From assembly GCF_002300555.2 (NCBI RefSeq), contig NZ_NTHN02000052.1:1-40529 (forward strand): a DNA stretch of 40,529 bases. Reading direction: 5' to 3'. The DNA is from Alloyangia mangrovi (lineage in GTDB: Bacteria > Pseudomonadota > Alphaproteobacteria > Rhodobacterales > Rhodobacteraceae). Of the stretch, positions 1-7,957 are shown piece after piece. Both the position numbers and the translations under genes were made by a program. The notes under the pieces were generated by a model. It saw only the letters and a list, made by a program, of their open reading frames with translations. It had not been told where the DNA came from and did no database searches. Within the stretch, counting starts at the first letter, position 1. Each line of letters starts with the position of its first letter.

Positions 1-1
1 C

Positions 2-523
2 AGGGCTACCTTCTGCGGCCCGCGGCCGCTCGGCCATCCGATCCGCGAGCAGATCCTCGTGCAGGGCGCCGCGCCGATGCAGCTTATGCAGGCGCGCCTG
101 ACCATCGAGCCCTCGGTGGCCGCCGAGGCGGCGCGGCTCGCCACCGCGGAGCAGGCGGCCTACCTTGCGGCGCTGGCGCGGCACGGCCGCAGGGCGCGTA
201 CGCGGCCCGAGAGCGAGCAGCTCGACGCCGCCTTTCACCGCGGTATCGCCGAGGTGACGGGCAACCCGATCCTGCTGGGACTGCTGGATTATCTTGCGGG
301 GGTGCGGCGCCACGCGGCCTGGCAGCGCGAGTGGGAGCTAACCTATCGCCGGCTCGGCGTCAGCGCGTTCACCGAGCGCCACAGCGCCCAGCACGAGGCC
401 ATTGCGGCGGCGATCTCGGAGCGTGACCCGGACCGCGCAGCAGCGGCGATGCGGGCGCATCTCGAGACCATCTCGGAGGCGATGCGTGGGGCCGGGCTGC
501 CGGGCCTCGGAGCGCAAGTCTAG
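2..523 (+). CDS. GntR-family regulator, C-terminal FCD domain (5' end outside window)
   Basis: The reading frame is open from base 2 and ends with TAG at 521-523, so only the C-terminal ~173 residues are here; the winged-helix DNA-binding part lies left of the window. The visible part matches the all-helical FCD effector-binding domain of FadR-type GntR regulators: an early helix reading ARLTIEPSVAAEAARLA, the mid motif FHRGIAEVTGNPIL, and the end motif QHEAIAAAISERDPDRAAAAM followed by RAHL. In this family the Asp/His side chains of such helices bind a metal and a carboxylate ligand, usually a sugar acid or organic acid. The target operon would normally be adjacent, probably to the left; the genes to the right look unrelated. 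Family assignment is firm, ligand unknown. Confidence 0.8.
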   Translation, partial: RATFCGPRPLGHPIREQILVQGAAPMQLMQARLTIEPSVAAEAARLATAEQAAYLAALARHGRRARTRPESEQLDAAFHRGIAEVTGNPILLGLLDYLAGVRRHAAWQREWELTYRRLGVSAFTERHSAQHEAIAAAISERDPDRAAAAMRAHLETISEAMRGAGLPGLGAQV

Positions 524-653
524 GCGCAGCGCGCATGACCGGCAAGGCGGCGCCGGTCCGCAGAAACGATCAGACACGAGTTCACCAGCCCCTTGAGCCG
601 TGTCGCCCCGTGCCGCAGGGTGGCCGCGATTGCCATGAGAGGAGGACACCTTG

Positions 654-977
654 ATGGTCGATTTCGCGGAGTGTCGTGCTGCTCGCCGCGCTTGCCCGCG
701 TCGCCGCCTGTGCCGAGGGCCCGCAGATTCAACCGCTGACCAAGGGCTTCGTCGAGGGCCGTTTTTTTTTGCCGGCGATGCGGCCGTGGCGGCATGCCGG
801 GCCAAGCTGGCGGCGGAAACCTCGGGCAGGCTGAAGGTCGTCGGACCGCAGGCCTCGGGCGCGAGAAGCTCGCTCTACATGCGGATCGGTCCGCGCGGCG
901 CTCCCTGGCGCTGCAAGGTGGGTTCCGATGGCAGCAACCCGACCGTTGGCTTCATGGGCTATGGCGGGATGGGTTGA
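654..977 (+). pseudogene. Small exported protein, broken by frameshifts
   Basis: A strong ribosome binding site (GAGAGGAGG, 638-646) precedes ATG 654. In the next frame, bases 673-770 encode a signal-peptide-like stretch (VVLLAALARVAACAEG) and then QPLTKGFVEG. After a run of nine T (762-770) a third frame continues with GDAAVAACRAKLAAETSGRL and ends ...GFMGYGGMG before TGA at 975-977. Joined together, the pieces give a roughly 105-residue periplasmic or lipoprotein-like protein with two mature-part cysteines (AACRAK, PWRCKV). It resembles small uncharacterised exported proteins of Rhodobacterales from memory; no function is known. Two shifts are needed (near 670 and at the T run), so it is either decayed or mis-sequenced. 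Confidence 0.45.
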
Positions 978-1394
978 ATTCGAAGGCAAACCTCAATCGA
1001 GTGGCGCTTATGCGGCTTCGAGGCAGGGTAGGGCGACATTCAGTCGGTGGTGGCGCCTGACCTTACGTCTGCTCAGCGCAGTAACCGGACTTTGCCCCGC
1101 TCGGTACGCGCCCCGAAAGCTGCCGTTCAGACGAAGCGCAGCGATCGGCCTCCTTGTTGATTGCCACCCAGAACTGACCCAGGTCTTCCATCGAGAAATG
1201 ACCCACCTTGGAATATGTTGAGCGGGTCATGTTTGGGTGGAAATCAACAACAGTGTTGGCAAAAACGTGCTGGTCTTGGGGTGCCACAAATTGACGGTTC
1301 CGCAGAATCTTTTCCGGTGAGCAATATCACATACTGATTGTTGAATTTATTGATGCGGTTCAGACTCATCAATTTCATTGGAAGGCCGGGCACC
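978..1394. other. Non-coding stretch with IS-end-like repeats
   Basis: About 400 bases without a convincing gene. Both strands have only short reading frames with no recognisable protein. The only clear structure is the repeat group at 1154-1250 (separate entry). The local base composition is more AT-rich than the flanks, especially at 1300-1380, which would suit promoter sequence for the large secreted protein starting at 1395. Confidence 0.5.
1154..1250. repeat. Inverted and direct repeats resembling IS21-type terminal repeats
   Basis: The complement of 1154-1180 and the direct sequence of 1224-1250 are the same 27-base unit with 23 matches; both start GGGTCA and end AATCAACAA, with GGGTGG in the middle. 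A third, weaker copy lies on the complement of 1182-1205 and also starts GGGTCA. Several ~20-27-base copies with a GGGTCA...TGG core are what the ends of IS21-family elements look like (multiple terminal repeats bound by the transposase). No istA or istB remnant is visible, so this would be residue of an excised or decayed element. Confidence 0.45.
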
Positions 1395-4300
1395 ATGGCG
1401 ACAACTCCCCCAGTAGTCTCGCGTTTCGTTCCGCCGAGCTTAGTTTTTTTTTTCGGAAATCCTGCCAGGGAGGACCGAGATCGAATGGCTCGGAGGTTTG
1501 CAGGGCTTCGACTATACCACCAATCCGCACGCCTCCGGGGGCGCCTACGCCCAAGCGTCGTATGACGTTTCTTCCGCTGGCGGTGTCTTCGAGGGGCCAG
1601 CAGGGCTCTATGACCTGACACTTGGTTATATGGATGAGACCGACGGGGTTTCCTACATGGAAGTCCTCGTCAACGGCAGAGTGGTCACTGCCTTTGACTG
1701 GGACAAGCCGGAGGGCACCGCGATCGTGACGGCCGCGACCAGGGCGGAACATCTGGTGGCCGGTATTGTGCTGGCCCGGGGGGGACGTGATCGAGGTGCG
1801 TGGCGCACAGGACGGCGGCGAGCCGCTGCGAACCGACTATCTCGACATCGCTGCCAGCGCGAGCCCGGCACAGGGCGAGAGCTTCGTGATCGAGGCCGAG
1901 GCCCTGGAAATTCTCTCAGGCTTCAGCGTGGTGGGCAACGGCGCGGCATCTGCTGACCAGGTGCTGCAGCACACGGAGGGCCTCGAGGCGCGGGCGGTCT
2001 ACGAGGTGCAGCAGCGCGGCAGATTCGATTTGACCCTCGGCTATTTCGACGAGACCGACGGTGTGTCCTTCTTGCAAGTGCTTCTGAACGGCGAGCAGAT
2101 CGCCGCCTTCGACTGGGACACGGATCAGGGCGCCGCGATTGCCAGCACCGCGAGCCGCACTGAGAGGCTTCTGGCGGGGCTCGATCTCGAGGTGGGGGAT
2201 CGTCTCGAGTTTGTCGGTCATGGTGATAGAGGCGAGCCGCTGCGCCTCGACACGTTGACCTTCACGCGTGCTCTGGAGACGGTGGATTACGACCCGTTCC
2301 TGTCGGAACTGCCGAACGTCGAGATGGTGGTACGGCGGGGCGATCACGTGGCGCTGTTGACGCCGCTCGAGGACGAGAGCCGCTATGACGACGAGGTGCT
2401 CTATCGCATCGTCGACGCGACCGACAGGGGATGGGAGTTCTACGCGCTGTTGACTGCGCAGGAGCCGGGGCTGCACCCGATCTATTCCATCGATGGGCTA
2501 GGCACCTTTGCGGTGGTCGAGCGGACGATCGGTGCGGGCGGGGGATACTTGGGGCAGACCGGCATCGAGATGTGGGCCGACCCCTATTTCGATGTTTACA
2601 TGCATGATCGGCTGCGGGACACGGGTCTCTATGACCATGTGCCCTTCTATGAGCTGGGCCGCAATTTCTGGTTCTACGGGGCCGGGCTCGGGGCAATACC
2701 GGTCGACGTGGCGACCAGCTACGCGGTGACGATGCAGTATTACGCCATGGACTTTGCGGGTGTGGAGGGGGCGCCGTTCGGCACGCTCACCTGGCCGGAG
2801 ATCCGGGCGGAAATCCTCGACGACCTAAGTCAATACTACCTGCAGGACCCGACGCTGGACTGGGGCAATACCATCGAGATCAACGCGGCACCGGACTGGC
2901 CCGAGGCCTATGCCGACTGGAAGGGCAGCGATCTTCTTGCTTCGCTGTTCGCTCGGATGATGGAAGATTTCGGTATCGAGGCCTACGCCCGGATGTGGCA
3001 GCTCATCGGGCAGGCGTCCTACACCTTCAATGCTGATGTGGCGGCCGAGAACTTCTTCAGCGCCGCGATGGAGGCGACGGGTATCGACTACCACTTCCTG
3101 CGCAAGCAGGGCGGAGAAGACTTTGTCATCGGAAATGACGGGCAGAACGCTCTTCAGGGCCCGGAAGCGCCGAGTGCCCCGCTCGTGATGCACGGCTTTG
3201 CAGGCGATGACCACCTCGAGAGCCGCACGGCGTGGAACAGCCCCGGCGCATTGCTTTTCGGTGGCGGTGGAAACGATAGTCTTGTCGCGGGCCTTGCTGG
3301 CGATACCCTCGTCGGAGGTATGGGGAACGATGTTCTGGAGGGCCTCGATCGCAGGGCCTTCCTCTACGGCGGTGATGGTGATGATTGGCTGTCGTCGGCT
3401 GGGCATCTCTACGGGGGCGCCGGCGCCGACACCTTTGCGTTGGACGGCCTTGTCAACGGGGTTGCCAGTAGCAACACGTATATCCACGATTACCAGCCTT
3501 GGCTGGATGTGGTCGATCTCGGAGGGCACCCGATCGAATACGCCACCGAGACGGAAGGCGGTGTGCTGCTCCGCATCGATCTCGATGCATTGGACGGCGA
3601 CAACGTCTACGTGATGGGCGTTGATGATCTCGAGGAGATCGCCTTCGCCAACCTGTCTGGCGGTCCGATCCCTCTGCGCTATGAGACGGAGGACATGGAG
3701 ATCGTCTCGGGCTTCGAGGTGGTCCGCAACAGCGTCGCGTCCGGAGAATATTACCTGGAGCATAGGTCCTTGGGAGAGGCGCATGCGCGCCTGCAGGTGG
3801 CGCAGAACGGGGCCTTCGACATCACCGTCGGTTATTTCGACGAGAGCGATGGCCTGTCGTCGCTGGCGATCTTGCTGAACGGAGAAGAGATCGCGGCCTT
3901 TGACTGGGATGACGACACGGGCAGCACGCTCGCGAGCCGCGCGAGCAAGACGGAATTCACCTTGGAAGGGTTGGTCCTCTCGGGTGATGACGTCTTCGAG
4001 TTGGTCGGCCATGGCGACGGTGATGAGCCGCTGAGGGTAGACTATCTCGAGTTGACCCCGACGAGCCTGCCGGGTGCGACTGATATCTGGTTTGAGGAGG
4101 TCAGCCCAGACGGTGTCGGAAATCGTGTGATGATCGGGCGCAACGACGGGACCGGCGCCTTCACGGAGATCGATCCCGGGGTCCGTTCGGATGGTCGATC
4201 GGTGCTGGCTGCCGATGTGGATGGAGATGGTGACGACGATTTCGTCGAATTGGGCGGCCCGCAGTCGCTCGACGGCATCGTCGAGATCCCTCCTCGGGAC

Positions 4301-5308
4301 GTCGACGCAGTTCCTGTCGAACTCGACTTCTCCTTCACGATCCACGAAAACATCGGCGGCGGGCAGTTCGTCATCTCCGAAAGCTACGACCTGCGGATCG
4401 AGTTGCCGCTCCAGAGGTTCATCCTTGAAAACGGCTTCCTTACCCTCCCGGAGGAACTGTTAGATATTCAGGACGCGGCGGATGCGGATGGGGATGGGGA
4501 CATCGATCTGCTCGCGACGAGCTACATCTCCGAGTCGCTCCTCATTTTCGAGAACGACGGCGCGGGGCATTTTCAGGTCATGGCGCGCAGTGACGCCACT
4601 CCTCTTGGCGCGGACGGCAATGAGGCCTTGTTCATCGAATTCACCGGGGACGAGGCGCTGGACGCGATCGTGGCAACCGATGGCAACGACTCTCCCGGTC
4701 TGTGGCTCTGGATCAACGATGGCAGCGGGCATCTCGTCTATGGCGGCGTCTTCGGAGGAGCAGAAGATTCCGCGGGTGACCCGCAGGTCGTCGACCTCGA
4801 CAGTGACGGCGATCTGGACGCGATTTTCATCGGTGGAGGAGAGGGGCACGGCATCAACACGATGCTCAACGACAGCCCCCTCTCATCGCCTTCCATAGTG
4901 ATGGGCGACTTCGCATCTGTCGGCTCGGCGCGCGCAGCCGATTTCGACGGGGACGGTAAGGCTGAGATGGTCGCTGCAGGCCTCTCGCAAGGAGACGAGA
5001 TACCACCGGGGCTGCGTCTCTTCGAAGTCGTCATCTCGGAGGACAGCGTTGACTTCGTTGAGGCCAGCTACGACCCGCGCTCTAGCGGCGACGTGAAAGC
5101 GCCGGCCGACTACGACCTCGATGGCGATATCGATCTTCTTCTCACCCGAGGCGGCCCGGATGGTTTTCTTGTCACCTTGTTGCTGAACGACGGATCCGGG
5201 CACTTCGAGGATGGTGGGGAGATCGTCGCGCCCTTTTCTCCGGCCGAATACTCCTGGGGGCCGCAGATCCACCAGGGCCATTTCGAAAGTCAGGACTCGT
5301 TGCTCTGA
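1395..5308 (+). CDS. Very large secreted RTX/VCBS protein with triplicated carbohydrate-binding-like module (two frameshifts near the N-terminus)
   Basis: From about 1766 to TGA at 5306-5308 the frame is continuous (1180 codons). The gene must begin further left: bases 1454-1777 encode, in another frame, a first copy of a module that then continues in the long frame after a G7 run (1778-1784). A T10 run (1444-1453) similarly links to a start at ATG 1395 with GGAAGG nine bases upstream. Domains in order: module copies at about 1470-1850, 1885-2275 and 3676-4065, each with the pattern DLTLGYxDETDG / LNGExIAAFDW / GDGxEPLRxDYL, resembling CBM6/35-type beta-sandwiches. A ~270-residue region (2290-3110) follows copy 2, with YELGRNFW where a zincin would have HExxH. 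RTX nonapeptides (GGGGNDSL, GGMGNDVLEG, GGDGDDWL) lie at 3118-3450, then copy 3. At least five FG-GAP/VCBS repeats with DxDGDGD calcium loops lie at 4200-5220. No N-terminal signal peptide is visible. RTX repeats imply type I secretion, but no transporter genes are adjacent. Probably an extracellular, polysaccharide-associated protein; enzymatic activity is not established. Confidence 0.75.
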
Positions 5309-5631
5309 GGCTGAAGGAACTGGTGTTCCAGGTGGTGACGTCCGAAAGGTGTGGAACTCGCATATGCGCCAGCATCCAGCTGGCCCGCCGTGACGACGGC
5401 CTTCGGCTTCGTGTTCCCTTTGCCGGTGGTGCGCTATGCTTGGCTTGGTCGTCCGATGATCTCATGCTGAAGGTCCGCTTCACCGGCCTCGGCAACCCAA
5501 GGCGAACGGCGAGTCTGGGCTGGCACCGGTAATGTAGAGCGCCTCGCCCGACCGGCGGCAAGGCGGACTTTGCTGCCGTTCGACAACTGAAGCTGAAGTT
5601 CCGCTTTTGCCCCGAGTTTTAGATGGGCATA
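5309..5631. other. Intergenic stretch, no gene recognised
   Basis: About 320 bases between the secreted protein and the end of the convergent universal stress gene. Short frames exist on both strands but none resembles a known protein. Two small inverted repeats are present: GGAAC-N4-GTTCC at 5316-5329, just after the stop, and GCCGT-N4-ACGGC at 5387-5400. Either could act as a weak hairpin, but neither is followed by a clear T run, so no terminator is claimed. Confidence 0.5.
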
Positions 5632-6099
5632 TCAAGGGATCAGCAGTAGCGGCGTGTCAGCAACCTCCCCCACTGTTTTGGCAACTGACCCCATAACGAG
5701 AGTTCGCACGGCCCCACGGGGGCTGCTCCCAAGGACGATGCAGTCGACTCCGTGCGTACGCGAGACAAGCGCGATCGTCTGTGCAACCTCTCCGGTCTGA
5801 ATGACGCGTTCCGTCGCCGTCAGGCCCAACTCACGCGCCGATATCACCGCCGCAGCGAGACAGAATTCGGCTTCCTTTCGCAGCAGCGGCAGGCAGGGCG
5901 CATCGATACCCTCCAGCTTTGCGTAGTCTTCGATCTCCTTGGAGGCCCGGACCTCCCGCGCAACGGCAAGAAAGGTCAGCTTCGCATTGAGCGCCAGTGC
6001 AAGCCTCGCCGCCGCAACCGCCGCTCGGCAGGCCGGTCCGGACCCATCCACGCCGACGAGGATGTGCTCGAACGACCCTGTGGGGGACGCAGCCTCCAT
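5632..6099 (-). CDS. Universal stress protein (UspA family)
   Basis: A 155-residue single-domain Usp. The N-terminal strand HILVGVDGSGPACRAA carries the Asp that contacts the nucleotide in this family. The C-terminal part IVLGSSPRGAVRTLVMGSVA is the ATP-binding loop, although the second glycine of the usual G-x2-G is Pro here; the closing GS is kept. ATG 6099 was chosen because it overlaps the TGA of the upstream permease by one base (TGATG), implying translational coupling; longer frames run into the permease gene. It is the last gene of the arsR-permease-usp operon, so it is probably induced with the permease. Usp proteins bind ATP or other nucleotides and affect stress survival; the exact role is unknown. 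Confidence 0.88.
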   Translation of the reverse strand: MEAASPTGSFEHILVGVDGSGPACRAAVAAARLALALNAKLTFLAVAREVRASKEIEDYAKLEGIDAPCLPLLRKEAEFCLAAAVISARELGLTATERVIQTGEVAQTIALVSRTHGVDCIVLGSSPRGAVRTLVMGSVAKTVGEVADTPLLLIP

Positions 6100-7148
6100 C
6101 ACGCGAGCCAAAGCTGAAACAGTAGTCCAGCCGTCATGGACCCTGTGAGCGCGAAGGCGATGTAGAGCGCGAAGACCGCGCGGCGGGCCAACGCCCATAC
6201 GGCGATGGCAGCCGGAAGCGATGTTACGCCCCCTGCGACGAGGAACGCCAGTCCTGCACCGGGAGCCATGCCTTGATCGACCAGGCCGGAGACGAGAGGC
6301 AATGCAGCGTAGCCATTAAGATAGGCTGGAACACCGACCAGCGTGGCGATCAGGATCGAGACGAAGTCTTCGCCGCCAACGGCCTGAGCGACCCATTCGG
6401 CGGGAACGAAGGCGATCATCAGGCTTTCGAGGACGAAAGCGAGGGAGAGCCACTTTAACAGGAACAGCAAGGTCTTCATTGCTTCGCGTCCAAACTTGGT
6501 GCGTCGGGCTTCGTCCTGCCAGAATGCCCAAACAGGCGGTTTGGGATTGCGGATACCCGACGCTCCGCAGCCGCCGTTACCCACACCCTCGCGCAGCGGA
6601 TTGGCGAAAGCGCCCGACCGGGTGAAGATGAGCGTAACATAGCCACCGAACAGCCCCAGCCCGATAGCCGCCAGTGTCTTGGCGATGGCAAACTCCAGCC
6701 CGAGGACCCCTGCGGTCAGCGCAAACATCGACGGGTCGATGACTGGCGAGGCCAGCCAGAACGCCATGACAGCAGAGAGTGGCACACCCATGGCGAGAAG
6801 TGCTGCGATCAGCGGGATCACCCCGCAGGAGCAGAAGGGCGACAGACCGCCAAAAGCGGCGGCGACGAGGATCATAACGACTGGCGCGCCGGTGAAGGCG
6901 CGCGCGATGAGATTGTCGGCACCCGTCGCACCTGCGTAGGCGGCGAGGCCAATGGAGAGCAACAGGTAGGGCGCCGTCTGGAGGAGGTTCGCGGCGACGA
7001 AGGACAGGCTTTCTTGGCCTTGGGCTGGGTCGACGACCCAGACGAGAGCCAGGATCGCGACGGTGGCGAGCCAGACACGTTGGCCCGACCAAACGCGACG
7101 GGCAATTACGACCCCTTGTTCTGTGTGGCGGATAGCAGTTTCAATCAT
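6099..7148 (-). CDS. DUF318-type permease (ArsP/SO_0444-like efflux permease)
   Basis: 349 residues with about eight hydrophobic segments in two halves, separated by a hydrophilic loop (residues ~185-225) containing a GNGGCGASG stretch. The first half has the family hallmark LSPFCSCGVIPL, the conserved Cys-Ser-Cys in a transmembrane segment; the second half has VGVPAYLNGYAALPL. Family members export metalloid or metal species (methylarsenicals, Cu/Zn) or remain uncharacterised. The ArsR-type regulator 52 bases upstream in the same orientation and the coupled usp gene downstream support a metal or metalloid stress operon. Start ATG 7146-7148 fits the family length. Substrate not determinable here. 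Confidence 0.82.
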   Translation of the reverse strand: MIETAIRHTEQGVVIARRVWSGQRVWLATVAILALVWVVDPAQGQESLSFVAANLLQTAPYLLLSIGLAAYAGATGADNLIARAFTGAPVVMILVAAAFGGLSPFCSCGVIPLIAALLAMGVPLSAVMAFWLASPVIDPSMFALTAGVLGLEFAIAKTLAAIGLGLFGGYVTLIFTRSGAFANPLREGVGNGGCGASGIRNPKPPVWAFWQDEARRTKFGREAMKTLLFLLKWLSLAFVLESLMIAFVPAEWVAQAVGGEDFVSILIATLVGVPAYLNGYAALPLVSGLVDQGMAPGAGLAFLVAGGVTSLPAAIAVWALARRAVFALYIAFALTGSMTAGLLFQLWLA

Positions 7149-7200
7149 GTTATATATCCGGTTATGTGGTTATTTTTTGCACAAGAAAGCCGGGTGCATC
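7149..7200 (-). promoter_or_regulatory. arsR-permease spacer with possible second operator
   Basis: The AT-rich 52-base spacer contains, on the minus strand, ACATAACCGG. It shares the ACATAAC half-site with the palindrome upstream of arsR at 7541-7556. It may be a second binding site for the ArsR protein or an internal promoter. The basis is this half-site match only. Confidence 0.3.
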
Positions 7201-7524
7201 TCACGCGGTGTCCTCCCTCACAAGAGCCACGCCTTGGCAGCACTCGTCGGTCAGGAAGGCAAGCGCCGCGTTCATGACGCCAAAGTCTGCTCGGTTCACG
7301 ACCTCGCGCCCACGTCGCTCCTGTAGGACGAGACGGGCTCCGACGAGAGTTCGCAAGTGATGGGCGAGCGTCGAGAGCGGCAACTTCGTATGGCCCGCGA
7401 TGTCCCCGACGACCAGACCCTCCTCACCCGCACGGACGAGCAGGCGATAGACATCGAGCCGAGCTTCGTGGCCAAGGGCGGCGAGGGCGCGGGCGGTGGT
7501 GGCGGATTGGGATGCATTATTCAT
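7201..7524 (-). CDS. ArsR/SmtB-family winged-helix regulator
   Basis: 107 residues. The helix-turn-helix is clear: ALGHEARLDVYRLLVRAG (helix 1-2), then VGDIAGHTKLPLSTLAHHL (recognition helix region, residues ~44-62), then a beta-wing with LVLQERRGREVVNRAD. The end, TDECCQGV, has a vicinal Cys pair that could bind metal or arsenite, though it is not the classical CxCxxC of ArsR. ATG 7524 is preferred over an upstream GTG (7542) because the conserved region starts soon after it. It heads the arsR-permease-usp operon and presumably represses it from the palindrome at 7541-7556. Confidence 0.88.
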   Translation of the reverse strand: MNNASQSATTARALAALGHEARLDVYRLLVRAGEEGLVVGDIAGHTKLPLSTLAHHLRTLVGARLVLQERRGREVVNRADFGVMNAALAFLTDECCQGVALVREDTA

Positions 7525-7540
7525 ATGGAGAAACAAAACC

Positions 7541-7559
7541 ACACAACTAGTTATGTCAA
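7541..7559 (-). promoter_or_regulatory. Promoter and palindromic operator upstream of arsR
   Basis: On the minus strand a perfect -35 box TTGACA (7559-7554) is followed by ACATAACTAGTTGTGT, an inverted repeat symmetric at 14 of 16 positions around AACTAGTT. Position and symmetry suit an ArsR-type operator overlapping the promoter, giving autorepression. No good -10 box was seen at the expected distance, so the exact promoter is uncertain. Confidence 0.5.
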
Positions 7560-7957
7560 GATAAAATCAGTTAAGCTGAAGAGAGCTATCGTGAAATGCC
7601 TGACAGGCAAACCTATGACCAATTGGAACTCCGAGGCGCGGAAGCAGCTTTGGGTCAAAGACGCCATTCGTGCGGAGCGCAGCATCGGTATAAGAGGGGC
7701 TCGGAGCGGGCTTGCGGCGGCGCGGCGTGCTGGTCGCCCAGGTGAGTGGGGCTGACCGGCAGAGACGGCCCATTTCGGGCAATCGCCCGACTGACTGATG
7801 CCGCGACGCAGCTTCGCCGGTTCGCAGCGGCTGCGAAAAATGCGTCCTGCCATATGCGTTAGCGACCAAGCTGCCCCGCTCACTGCGGGAAGCTCAGGCC
7901 GGGCGATGAGGCACGACAGCCAGCGCGATGACCATTGCTGTCCTCCACTTTGAGCGA
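7560..7957. other. Intergenic stretch between arsR and the OYE gene
   Basis: About 400 bases without a recognisable gene. Frames on the minus strand cover most of it but read as low-complexity Arg/Pro/Ser-rich sequence with no family resemblance. A stretch around 7650-7690 looks like dispersed intergenic sequence common in Rhodobacterales genomes (from memory). No terminator with a T run was found. Confidence 0.45.

Noticed and set aside
762-1784. Phase variation through homopolymer runs
   Set aside because: The same kind of shift affects several housekeeping-type genes in the window, which favours sequencing error.
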